A stretch of DNA of 64,000 nucleotides. Origin: Streptomyces musisoli. GTDB taxonomy: Bacteria; Actinomycetota; Actinomycetes; Streptomycetales; Streptomycetaceae. This document shows positions 1 to 7,666 of the stretch, one piece after another. How positions within the stretch are numbered: position 1 is the stretch's first letter; each line of letters begins with the position of its first letter. The notes beneath the pieces were generated by a model that ran no database searches, was not told where the DNA came from, and saw only the letters and a program-made list of their open reading frames with translations. Location: positions 124,001 through 188,000 of the forward strand of contig NZ_JAERRH010000006.1 of assembly GCF_016741855.1 (NCBI RefSeq). The letters run 5' to 3'. The translations under genes were made by a program, and so were the position numbers.

Positions 1-1
1 G

Positions 2-277
2 TCGAGCATCGTGCAGCCGGACGTACAGATACCCCAGCTGTTCCTCATCCGCCTGCTGGCGCCCTTCTTCCCGGCGGCCGTCCGCGACAACTACCTCATG
101 CACCTCGCGAACGGCCTCAACTCCCAGCTGGTCACCAAGCTGAGGACGGACTGGCGGGCGCCCGGCCCGGCCGGCCACATGAACATCGTGACCATCGACG
201 ACCTGGGCCACCGGCCGCAAGGCGACCTCCAACGGGCCGTCATCGACATCAACACCCTGCCGGGCCGCGCCGCCTGA
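2..277 (+). CDS. C-terminal part of an unrecognised protein (5' truncated)
   Basis: The frame is open from base 2 and stops with TGA at 275-277, so this is the last roughly 91 codons of a gene that begins outside the window. The apparent GTG at 11 is unlikely to be the true start because the frame stays open upstream of it. The peptide is mixed hydrophobic/charged, with a short apolar stretch (LFLIRLLAPFF) and an acidic tail ending in INTLPGRAA. I do not recognise the family. A strong hairpin follows the stop, which supports a genuine gene end. Confidence 0.6.
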   Translation, partial: SSIVQPDVQIPQLFLIRLLAPFFPAAVRDNYLMHLANGLNSQLVTKLRTDWRAPGPAGHMNIVTIDDLGHRPQGDLQRAVIDINTLPGRAA

Positions 278-328
278 CGCCCGTCCGGCGTCCGCAGGGC
301 CCACGCCCGTCCGGCGTCCGCAGGGCCC
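277..328 (+). repeat. Two tandem 26-bp repeats
   Basis: A 26-bp unit beginning acgcccgtccggcg occurs at 277-302 and again at 303-328 without mismatch. A diverged third start follows at 329. The second copy supplies the left arm of the downstream hairpin. Confidence 0.8.
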
Positions 329-354
329 ACGCCGGCCCGGCGGACGCCGGACGG
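307..354 (+). terminator. Strong GC hairpin after the first gene
   Basis: The arms at 307-321 and 340-354 are perfect 15-bp complements around an 18-nt loop. There is no T-tract, which is usual for Streptomyces terminators. It lies 30 bp after the stop of the truncated gene and about 125 bp before the next start. Confidence 0.6.
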
Positions 355-478
355 CACGTCGCACGGCCGTTCCCGGCCGCTGCTGTTACCGTCGGGGTTC
401 CTTCTCGCTCCCGCTGGTCCGCACGCCCTGGAGCTGTCCGGCGCGGCGGACTCCGCACGGACGTCAGGGAGGCGACTC

Positions 479-1351
479 ATGCGGGTGGGACTGCACGCCC
501 TGGGCATCGGCGACGGCGCTCGTCCGGAGATCGTCCGGGCCGTGGCGCGCGCCGCGGAAGCACACGGGTTCAGCCGGCTCTGGGTGGGCGAGCACGTCGT
601 CCTGGTCGACGCCCCGGTCTCGCGGTACCCGTACGCCGACGACGGCCGGATCGCCGTCCCGGCCGACGCCGACTGGCTCGATCCCCTGCTCACCCTGTCC
701 TACGCGGCGGCAGTGACGGACCGGATCGGACTGGCCACCGGAGTACTGCTGCTTCCCGAGCACAATCCGGTGGTGGTGGCCAAGCAAGCGGCCACCCTGG
801 ACGTCCTCTCGGCCGGGCGGTTCACGCTCGGCGTGGGTATCGGCTGGTCGGCCGACGAGTTCACCGCCCTGGGCGTCCCGTTCGCGGGACGCGGCCGGCG
901 GACCGAGGAGTACCTCGCGGCGATGCGGACGCTGTGGCGGGAGGACGTGGCCACCTTCGAGGGGGAATGCGTGCGCTTCCGTGATGTGCGCGTCAACCCC
1001 AAGCCGGTGCGTGACCGGCGGATCCCCGTCGTCATGGGCGGCAACGGCGACGCGGCGCTGCGCCGGGCCGCGACGATCGCCGACGGATGGTACGGCTTCA
1101 ACCTCTCGGCCGCCGAGGCCGTGGAGCGTGCCTCCGTGCTCGCCGGGCACTGCGCCGAGCGCAACCGTCCGCCGGGCGAGGTCGGGATGGCGGTCGCGCT
1201 GACCGACGCCGCCCCGGAACTGCTGCCCGGCCTCGCCCGGGCCGGTGTGACGGAACTCGTCGTCGTCGAGGCACCGCCCGCGACACCCGAGGAGGCCACG
1301 CGGTGGGTCGCGGGCCTCGCCGGCCGATGGCTGGCACCCGCCCGTTCCTGA
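479..1351 (+). CDS. LLM-class F420-dependent oxidoreductase
   Basis: This 290-aa protein has the layout of bacterial-luciferase-like, F420-dependent oxidoreductases (TIM barrel, cytosolic). Family signatures are LWVGEHV at residues 34-40, RFTLGVGIGW at 114-123 and the GRRTEEY segment near 139. These match the cofactor-binding and substrate-cap regions of the group often described as TIGR03619-type. The substrate cannot be read from the sequence. The ATG at 479 has GGGAGG about 6 nt upstream, so the start is well supported. The gene appears monocistronic, with the desaturase about 107 bp downstream on the same strand. Confidence 0.85.
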   Translation: MRVGLHALGIGDGARPEIVRAVARAAEAHGFSRLWVGEHVVLVDAPVSRYPYADDGRIAVPADADWLDPLLTLSYAAAVTDRIGLATGVLLLPEHNPVVVAKQAATLDVLSAGRFTLGVGIGWSADEFTALGVPFAGRGRRTEEYLAAMRTLWREDVATFEGECVRFRDVRVNPKPVRDRRIPVVMGGNGDAALRRAATIADGWYGFNLSAAEAVERASVLAGHCAERNRPPGEVGMAVALTDAAPELLPGLARAGVTELVVVEAPPATPEEATRWVAGLAGRWLAPARS

Positions 1352-1458
1352 GCGGGCTCCGGGGGAAAACCCCCGGCTGCGGGGTGGGGTGAGGCCTCGT
1401 GCGCATACGGTGGCCGGCAGGATTCCGCGGGGCGTAGGACCTCTCCAGAATTCTCGGC

Positions 1459-2532
1459 ATGACGTTCTCCCCCGACGCCCCTGCCGGCACCCGCCGCTCC
1501 GCCGTCGATGCGGGCGCCTCCCACCCGGGTGCCGGCAGCGACTTCGCCGGACTGTCCCGACGGATCGCCGAGGCCGGTCTGCTGCAGCGGCGCCCCGGCT
1601 ATTACGCGGTGCGGCTCGCTCTCGTGACCGGTTCGTTCGCCGCCGGCTGGGGTGCCTTCTTCGCCCTCGGCGACACCTGGTGGCAGCTGGCCGTGGCCGC
1701 CTTCCTGGCCCTGGTGTTCGGGCAGGTGGCTCTGGTGGCGCACGATCTGGCGCACCGGCAGGTCTTCAGACGGCGCCGGCACAGCGAGATCGGCGGGCGG
1801 CTGTTCGGCAATCTCGGCATCGGCATGAGCTACGGGTGGTGGATGAACAAGCACACCCGCCACCACGCCCATCCCAACCACGAGGAACTCGACCCCGACG
1901 TCGCCCCGGACATCCTGGTGTGGTCCGCCGAACAGGCTCGTGCCAGCCGGGGCCCGGCCCGCCTCCTCGGCGGTCACCAGGCACTGCTGTTCTTCCCGTT
2001 GCTGACCCTGGAAGGCTTCAATCTGCACGTCGCGAGCGTGCGGGCGCTGCGCTCACCGTTCATGAAGAACCGGTTGCTGGAGGGCGTCCTGCTCCTGCTG
2101 CACATGGCCGCCTTCCTGTCCGCCCTGTTCCTGGTGCTCTCCCCGGGCAAGGCGGTGGCGTTCCTCGCCGTGAACCAGTGCCTGTTCGGCGTCTACCTGG
2201 GATGCACCTTCGCTCCCAACCACAAGGGCATGCCGACGCTCACCGGTGAGCAGCGGCTCGACTTCCTGCGACGCCAGGTCCTGACGTCCCGCAACGTGCG
2301 TGGCGGCCGGTTCACCGACGTGATGCTGGGCGGCCTCAACTATCAGATAGAGCACCACCTGTTCCCGAGCATGCCCACGGTCCATCTGCGCCGGGCCCAG
2401 GTGATCGTGCGCCGGTACTGCGCCGAGACAGGGGTGCCGTACCACGAGACCGGACTGATCCAGTCCTACCGCGAGGCCCTGACGCACCTGCACCGTGTGG
2501 GAGCGCCGATCCGGCAGCAGCGCAGGGCGTGA
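1459..2532 (+). CDS. Membrane fatty-acid desaturase
   Basis: A 357-aa integral-membrane di-iron desaturase. All three histidine boxes are present: HDLAH at residues 95-99, HTRHH at 132-136 (followed by AHPNH) and QIEHH at 296-300. Hydrophobic segments lie at about 52-95 and 205-250, as in acyl-lipid/acyl-CoA desaturases. It should insert a double bond into membrane acyl chains using O2 and an electron donor; regiospecificity cannot be assigned. The ATG at 1459 gives the normal family length. The TGA at 2530-2532 overlaps the first base pairs of a long terminator hairpin, so the transcript ends immediately after the gene. Confidence 0.9.
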   Translation: MTFSPDAPAGTRRSAVDAGASHPGAGSDFAGLSRRIAEAGLLQRRPGYYAVRLALVTGSFAAGWGAFFALGDTWWQLAVAAFLALVFGQVALVAHDLAHRQVFRRRRHSEIGGRLFGNLGIGMSYGWWMNKHTRHHAHPNHEELDPDVAPDILVWSAEQARASRGPARLLGGHQALLFFPLLTLEGFNLHVASVRALRSPFMKNRLLEGVLLLLHMAAFLSALFLVLSPGKAVAFLAVNQCLFGVYLGCTFAPNHKGMPTLTGEQRLDFLRRQVLTSRNVRGGRFTDVMLGGLNYQIEHHLFPSMPTVHLRRAQVIVRRYCAETGVPYHETGLIQSYREALTHLHRVGAPIRQQRRA

Positions 2533-2584
2533 GCACGAATCCCCCTCCGCGCGACGAGGCTCGTGCGGAGGGGGATTCGTGCTC
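2531..2584. terminator. Bidirectional 20-bp terminator between desaturase and msrA
   Basis: Perfect complementary 20-bp arms at 2531-2550 and 2565-2584 surround a 14-nt loop. The two flanking genes converge on it (desaturase ending at 2532, msrA at 2618), so it can serve both strands. Confidence 0.85.
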
Positions 2585-2617
2585 ACGGGGCGGCGGCAGC
2601 CCGGCGGGGCCGGCGCC

Positions 2618-3139
2618 TCAGCTCTGCGGGGACGAGGCCCGGCGCGGCAGCTTCCAGTTCGGCCGCGGGAAGTGGCAGGTGTAGCCGTTCGGGTAGCGTT
2701 CCAGATAGTCCTGGTGCTCGGGCTCGGCCTCCCAGAAGTCGCCCACGGGCTCCACCTCGGTGACCACCTTGCCCGGCCACAGGCCGCTCGCCTCGACGTC
2801 CGCGATGGTGTCGAGGGCGATCCGCTGCTGTTCCTCGTCGGCGTAGTAGATGGCGGACCGGTAGCTGCGCCCGATGTCGTTGCCCTGGCGGTCCCTGGTG
2901 GTCGGGTCGTGGATCTGGAAGAAGAACTCCAGGACGTCGCGGTAGCTGGTGGTCATGGGATCGAAGAGGATCTCGATCGCCTCGGCGTGGTCCCCGTGGT
3001 TGCGGTACGTGGCGTCGGGCGTGTCGCCGCCGCTGTACCCGACGCGGGTGGACACCACGCCCGGCTGCTTGCGGATCAGGTCCTGCATGCCCCAGAAACA
3101 ACCGCCCGCCAGCACGGCTCGCTCGGTCTGCGATGTCAT
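2618..3139 (-). CDS. msrA: Peptide-methionine (S)-S-oxide reductase MsrA
   Basis: A 173-aa MsrA that reduces methionine-S-sulfoxide in oxidised proteins and free methionine. The diagnostic GGCFWG motif sits at residues 12-17 with catalytic Cys14. The GYSGGDT and RNHGDHAE segments of the substrate pocket and the YFYFQIHDPT-like region (here EFFFQIHDPT) are also present. A second cysteine near residue 155 may act in recycling. The ATG at 3139 has GAGGGAG just upstream. It is transcribed alone, convergent with the desaturase and divergent from the secreted hydrolase at 3451. Confidence 0.95.
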   Translation of the reverse strand: MTSQTERAVLAGGCFWGMQDLIRKQPGVVSTRVGYSGGDTPDATYRNHGDHAEAIEILFDPMTTSYRDVLEFFFQIHDPTTRDRQGNDIGRSYRSAIYYADEEQQRIALDTIADVEASGLWPGKVVTEVEPVGDFWEAEPEHQDYLERYPNGYTCHFPRPNWKLPRRASSPQS

Positions 3140-3450
3140 CGGTCACTCCCTCACGTTCGAGCCGCTGTCCGGCGCGGTCGTATACGTACGGTTTTCACGT
3201 TCATCCAGCTTATTACCACCTGTGAGTAACCCTCGAATGGGCCGGTGCCCCTGGAGCCCGCGCCCGGTCGGCCGGCGGCGGGCCCCCGCGGCCATCACCC
3301 GGAGCCCGGCTCTTGACTCGTACGGCGGCACTGGCGATCCTCATGGCGCACGCATTACATAGACATGACAAATCGGTGTGCGCGAGTGCCTGCGGGCGCT
3401 GACCCCCTCGTCGGTCGACCGCGCATCCCGCCGACCGAGGGACGTGGGCC
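3140..3450. other. Divergent intergenic region msrA / secreted hydrolase
   Basis: About 310 bp between two divergent starts. An AT-richer island at 3180-3230 includes gtatacgtac and cttattacc and is the likely site of the msrA promoter. No -35/-10 pair with proper spacing could be assigned with confidence on either strand. No ORF here looks coding. Confidence 0.4.
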
Positions 3451-5517
3451 GTGGCCATGACCAGCCGCCCGTACGACCGACGCAAAGGCGTCACCGTAGT
3501 GTCACTGCTCCTCCTCGTACTGGCCGTCGTGCTCGGCCCCGCCCCGGCCACGGCGGCCGGTAACGAGTGGTGGGTCCCGGGCGCGCGACCGGCGCCGGAC
3601 TCCGGGATCAACGTCACGGGTGCGCCGTTCACGGGCACCGACGCCAAGGGCGAGGTGCGCGGGTTCGCCGACGCCCACGACCACCTGTTCGCCAACGAGG
3701 CCTTCGGCGGGCGCCTCATCTGCGGCAAGGTGTTCTCCGAGGCCGGCATCGCCGACGCCCTCAAGGACTGTCCCGAGCACTACCCCGACGGCTCGCTCGC
3801 CGTCTTCGACTTCATCACCAAGGGCGGTGACGGCAGGCACGACCCGGTCGGCTGGCCCACCTTCAAGGACTGGCCCGCACACGACTCGCTGACCCACCAG
3901 CAGAACTACTACGCGTGGGTGGAGCGGGCCTGGCGCGGCGGCCAGCGGGTGCTGGTCAACGACCTCGTCACCAACGGGGTCATCTGCTCGGTGTACTTCT
4001 TCAAGGACCGCAGCTGCGACGAGATGACGTCCATCCGGCTCCAGGCGAAGATGACGTACGACCTCCAGGCCTACGTCGACAGGATGTACGGCGGCCCGGG
4101 CAAGGGCTGGTTCCGGATCGTCACCGACAGCGCGCAGGCCCGGGACGTCATCGAGCAGGGCAAGCTGGCGGTCGTCCTGGGCGTGGAGACCTCCGAGCCC
4201 TTCGGCTGCAAGCAGATCCTGGACGTCGCGCAGTGCGACAAGGCGGACATCGACGCCGGCCTGGACGAGCTGTACGCGCTGGGTGTGCGCAGCATGTTCC
4301 TGTGCCACAAGTTCGACAACGCGCTGTGCGGCGTCCGCTTCGACTCGGGCAGCCTCGGAACGGCCATCAACGTCGGGCAGTTCCTGTCCACCGGCACCTT
4401 CTGGAAGACGGAGAAGTGCACGGGCCCGCAGCACGACAACCCCATCGGCTCGGCCGCGGCGCCCGGGGCCGAGGCGAAACTCCCGGCGGGCGTGAGCGTC
4501 CCCTCGTACGACTCCGACGCGCAGTGCAACGTCCGGGGACTCACCGACCTCGGCGAGTACGCCGTGCGGGGCATGATGAAGCGCAAGATGATGCTGGAGA
4601 TCGACCACATGAGCGTCAAGGCCGTCGGCCGCGCGCTCGACATCCTCGAGTCCGAGTCGTACCCCGGCGTGATCTCCTCGCACAGCTGGATGGACCTGAA
4701 CTGGACCGGACGGGTCTATGGCCTCGGCGGCTTCATCGCCCAGTACATGAACGGCTCCGAGGGATTCGTCGCCGAGGCGAACCGCACCAAGGCGCTGCGG
4801 GACAAGTACGGCGTCGGATACGGCTACGGCACGGACATGAACGGTGTCGGAGGCTGGCCGGGCCCCCGGGGCGCCGACGCGCCCAACAAGGTCACCTATC
4901 CTTTCCGCAGTGTCGACGGGGGCTCCCTCATCGACCGGCAGACCACCGGTGAGCGCACCTGGGACCTGAACACCGACGGCGCCGCGCACTACGGCCTCGT
5001 CCCGGACTGGATCGAGGACATCAGGCTCGTCGGGGGCCAGAGTGTGGTGAACGACCTCTTCAGGGGCGCCGAATCCTACCTCGACACATGGGGAGCGACC
5101 GAGCGGCACCAGGCGGCGGTCAACCTCGCCAAGGGGGCGTCGGCGACGGCCAGTTCGACGGAGTGGTGGAACCCGTTCACCAGCTTCGCGCCGAGCCGCG
5201 CCGTCGACGGCACCCGGGACACCCGCTGGGCCAGCGAGTGGAGCGACGACCAGTGGCTGCGGATCGACCTGGGCTCCACCCACCGGGTCGGACAGGTCAC
5301 GCTCGACTGGGAGCGCGCGTACGGGAAGTCGTACAGCGTCCAGCTCTCGACGGACGGTGCGAACTGGCGGACGGTCTGGTCCACCACCGCGGGTGACGGC
5401 GGTCTCGACACCGTCCGCTTCGCCGGCACTCCGGCGCGCTACGTCCGCGTCGCGGGCACGGAACGGGGAACGAAGTGGGGGTACTCGCTGCACGAGGTCG
5501 GCGTCCACAGCGGCTGA
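3451..5517 (+). CDS. Secreted M19-like amidohydrolase with C-terminal discoidin domain
   Basis: This 688-aa protein begins with a signal peptide (residues about 1-36, ending ATAAG), so it is exported. The catalytic part resembles membrane-dipeptidase/M19-type metal hydrolases. I see DAHDH at 74-78, VLGVET, a CHKFDNALCG segment, LEIDHMS, ISSHSW and YGTDMNG, each matching the order of metal ligands in that fold. Residues about 555-688 form an F5/8-type C (discoidin, sugar-binding) module with the usual DGTRDTRWAS and YVRVAG blocks. The family is inferred from motif order rather than close identity, and the substrate is unknown. It may act on cell-wall or extracellular peptides or glycans. A strong terminator lies between it and the convergent protease gene. 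Confidence 0.75.
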   Translation: MAMTSRPYDRRKGVTVVSLLLLVLAVVLGPAPATAAGNEWWVPGARPAPDSGINVTGAPFTGTDAKGEVRGFADAHDHLFANEAFGGRLICGKVFSEAGIADALKDCPEHYPDGSLAVFDFITKGGDGRHDPVGWPTFKDWPAHDSLTHQQNYYAWVERAWRGGQRVLVNDLVTNGVICSVYFFKDRSCDEMTSIRLQAKMTYDLQAYVDRMYGGPGKGWFRIVTDSAQARDVIEQGKLAVVLGVETSEPFGCKQILDVAQCDKADIDAGLDELYALGVRSMFLCHKFDNALCGVRFDSGSLGTAINVGQFLSTGTFWKTEKCTGPQHDNPIGSAAAPGAEAKLPAGVSVPSYDSDAQCNVRGLTDLGEYAVRGMMKRKMMLEIDHMSVKAVGRALDILESESYPGVISSHSWMDLNWTGRVYGLGGFIAQYMNGSEGFVAEANRTKALRDKYGVGYGYGTDMNGVGGWPGPRGADAPNKVTYPFRSVDGGSLIDRQTTGERTWDLNTDGAAHYGLVPDWIEDIRLVGGQSVVNDLFRGAESYLDTWGATERHQAAVNLAKGASATASSTEWWNPFTSFAPSRAVDGTRDTRWASEWSDDQWLRIDLGSTHRVGQVTLDWERAYGKSYSVQLSTDGANWRTVWSTTAGDGGLDTVRFAGTPARYVRVAGTERGTKWGYSLHEVGVHSG

Positions 5518-5569
5518 CGACAAGGCCCGGCAGCAGCTGACTGCAAGGGTCGGCGGCAGCTGACGACGA

Positions 5570-5612
5570 GGCCCGGCGGTGCCGCCGTTCGTACGGGCGG
5601 CACCGCCGGGCC
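5570..5612. terminator. Bidirectional 17-bp terminator
   Basis: Perfect 17-bp arms at 5570-5586 and 5596-5612 with a 9-nt loop lie between two convergent genes (stops at 5517 and 5631). Imperfect direct repeats containing the aggcccggc and gcagctgac words precede it. Confidence 0.85.
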
Positions 5613-5630
5613 ATGCTGTCCCCGGTGGAC

Positions 5631-6842
5631 CTACTCGGTCACCTTCAGCAGCTTGTTGGGCGTTCCGCCGCCCGGGTTGGTGATCTTGTCGCTGGTCGCC
5701 GCGCCGGTGAGCGCGGTGGCGACCTCAGCGGGCGTGGCGTCCGGGTGCCCGGCCAGGTAGACGGCGGCGGCTCCGGTGACGTGGGGGGTGGCCATGGAGG
5801 TGCCGGAGATCGTCTTGGTCGCCTGGTCGCCGTCGTTCCAGTCGGAGGTGATGTCCGAGCCCGGCGCGTACAGGTCCACGGTCTTGCCGAAGTTGGAGAA
5901 GTCCGACTGGGCGTCGTCCTTGGTGGAGGACGCGACCGTGATGGCCTCGGGGACGCGGGCGGGCGAACCCTGCCCCGCGTCCACCGACTCGTTCCCGGCG
6001 GCGACCGCGAACGTGACGCCCGAGGCGATGGCCTTTCGGACCGCCTCGTCGAGCGCGGGGTCGGCGCCTCCGCCGAGGCTCATGTTGGCCACCGACGGCC
6101 CCTGGTGGTTCTTGGTCACCCAGTCGATGCCGGCGACGACCTGCTCCGTGGTTCCGGAGCCGTTGTCGTCGAGGACTCTGACCGCGACGATCTTGGCCTT
6201 CTTGGCCACGCCGTGGGCGGCACCGGCGATGGTTCCCGCCACGTGGGTGCCGTGACCGTTGCCGTCGTCGGCCTTGTCGTCCTTGTCGACGGCGTCGAAC
6301 CCGTAGACGGCGCGGCCCTCGAAGTCCTTGTGGCTGATGCGTACGCCGGTGTCGATGACGTACGCGGTCACCCCCTCCCCGCCCTTGTCCGGGTAGGTGT
6401 ACTTGCCGTCGCCGGCCGTGTCCTTCTGGTCGATGCGGTCCAGACCCCAGGACGGCGGCTTGTCCTGGGTGGCGTCGATGTGGAACTTCTTGTTCTGGAC
6501 CACCGTGGCCACCGCGGGGTCGGCGGCCAGGCGCTTGGCCTCCGTCTGGGTGAGGCTGCCGGCGGAGAAGCCGTTGACCGCCGAGCCGAAGGTCCGGCTG
6601 ATCTCGCCGCCGTACTCCGTGGCCAGCTCCTGCTTCTCGGCCGCGGACGCCTTCTGGTCCAGCAGCACGATGTAGCTGCCGGCCACGGCTCCTTCGGCGT
6701 TCAGGCCGTAGACCGTGCCCTCCGCGGGCTGTCCCGCCTGGGCGATGGGGGACACGTAGAGGGCGGTGCCCACGACGGTCGCGGCGGCCGCGACCGCGGT
6801 GACGGTCCTGGCCTTGCCTGTGCGTTTGTGATGCGCCGTCAA
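5631..6842 (-). CDS. Secreted S8 (subtilisin/proteinase K-like) serine protease
   Basis: A 403-aa preproprotease. The signal peptide spans residues 1-36. An I9 inhibitor-type propeptide (GSYIVLLDQ near 55-63, then DPAVATVVQNK) runs to about 125. The mature S8 domain carries the full triad: Asp164 in VIDTGV, His200 in GHGTHVAG and Ser349 in GTSMATPH. The oxyanion Asn is in AAGNES near 284. Proteins of this type are secreted and self-processed and provide extracellular proteolysis during growth and development. There is no extra C-terminal domain. The start at 6842 gives a normal export signal. The gene stands alone. Confidence 0.93.
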   Translation of the reverse strand: MTAHHKRTGKARTVTAVAAAATVVGTALYVSPIAQAGQPAEGTVYGLNAEGAVAGSYIVLLDQKASAAEKQELATEYGGEISRTFGSAVNGFSAGSLTQTEAKRLAADPAVATVVQNKKFHIDATQDKPPSWGLDRIDQKDTAGDGKYTYPDKGGEGVTAYVIDTGVRISHKDFEGRAVYGFDAVDKDDKADDGNGHGTHVAGTIAGAAHGVAKKAKIVAVRVLDDNGSGTTEQVVAGIDWVTKNHQGPSVANMSLGGGADPALDEAVRKAIASGVTFAVAAGNESVDAGQGSPARVPEAITVASSTKDDAQSDFSNFGKTVDLYAPGSDITSDWNDGDQATKTISGTSMATPHVTGAAAVYLAGHPDATPAEVATALTGAATSDKITNPGGGTPNKLLKVTE

Positions 6843-7214
6843 GAGGGGTCTCCTCGTGCAGTGGGGGGATGTGCGTTCGAACGGCAGCGCTGCGCGTGCT
6901 TCGGAGAGTGCCGACTTGTCGCGAGCAGATCAATGCCGTGCTGCGCCCCTACAGCCCCACCAATGGTCAATCTCCACAGGACTCACGCACATTCGAGGCA
7001 ACCGAAGCGCAAACGTGCAGCCCTGGGCGCTGGTTGAATCGCCAAGGAACAGTCAAGAATTGTCCGTGCCGATTTCTTCACCGGCCGGTCACGTGCGGTG
7101 GGCCGAACTGCCGGGCGGGGGACGGTGCTTGGCGGATCACCCCGGCAGGGCGATAGAAGGGCGCGCGGGCGTTCGAGCCACTGGGATACGTTCCCTCCTG
7201 TTCGAAGGGGACCG
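6843..7214. other. Upstream region of the protease gene
   Basis: About 370 bp. It contains an AT-richer stretch at 7030-7080 (caagaattgtccg) that may hold the protease promoter on the minus strand, but no convincing -35/-10 pair was found. ORFs here lack coding character. It ends at the remains of a decayed gene. Confidence 0.4.
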
Positions 7215-7537
7215 AACTGCACGGCCCGCGCGGACGTGACGGTCGACGGCCGCACGGTCATCGCCGACGTCCCGGTCGGCTACCTCCTCTTCCTGGAGAA
7301 GCAGCTCACCGACCTGCACACGTTCGTCCGGAAGCTGCCGGCCCTCGACGCCGCCGAGTCCTGGTCGCACGCCCCTTCCACGGACTGGTGGAAGACGGAC
7401 CCGGTCCGCACGATCCGCACGAAGAAGGTCCCGCGCAACCACGTCAAGGCGGAGGCGACCGACGTGAGGAGGCCAACGGCGCCGAGGTCACCGACCAGCG
7501 GATCGGCGACGCGGTGTTCGGCTATCTGCTCGACTCC
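7215..7537 (+). pseudogene. Decayed actinobacterial conserved hypothetical gene
   Basis: Two pieces of one protein are visible in different frames. The first, from 7215, begins with NC then ARADVTVDGRTV, LLFLEKQLTDLHTF and KKVPRNHVKAEAT. The second, 7466-7537, reads EEANGAEVTDQRIGDAVFGY. From memory these are the middle and the C-terminus of an intact protein of about 220 aa common in Streptomyces (I believe now called DUF7873). The N-terminal third and about 50 residues between the pieces (after EAT at about 7460) are missing, and the reading frame changes at the junction. No start codon or ribosome site precedes the first piece. Function of the family is unknown. Confidence 0.7.
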
Positions 7538-7539
7538 CG

Positions 7540-7660
7540 GGCCCCGCCACGTTCCCCGGCCCCGTCACGCTCCCGGCCCCCACTCTCGACCCCGTCACGC
7601 TCCCGGCGCCCACTCCCGCCCCCGTCACGTTCCCGGCCCCGTCACGTTCCCGGCCCCGGC
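7540..7660. repeat. Degenerate C-rich short tandem repeat
   Basis: A run of about six imperfect copies of a 17-18-bp word close to cgtcacgttcccggcccc lies between the decayed gene and the stop of the phosphatase gene at 7667. The copies differ by substitutions (gttccc/gctccc, ggcccc/ggcgcc). There are no unique spacers, so it is not a CRISPR array. Confidence 0.65.
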
Positions 7661-7666
7661 CGTCCG

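Noticed and set aside
3313..3360. ttgact ... tacata as a promoter for the secreted hydrolase
   Set aside because: The two boxes are separated by far more than 17-19 bp, so they do not make a standard promoter.
3502..5523. 673-aa minus-strand ORF opposite the secreted hydrolase
   Set aside because: No motifs and no start signal; the plus strand has a signal peptide and a discoidin domain.
7540..7660. Possible CRISPR array
   Set aside because: Copies are contiguous and diverged with no unique spacers, and there are no cas genes nearby.
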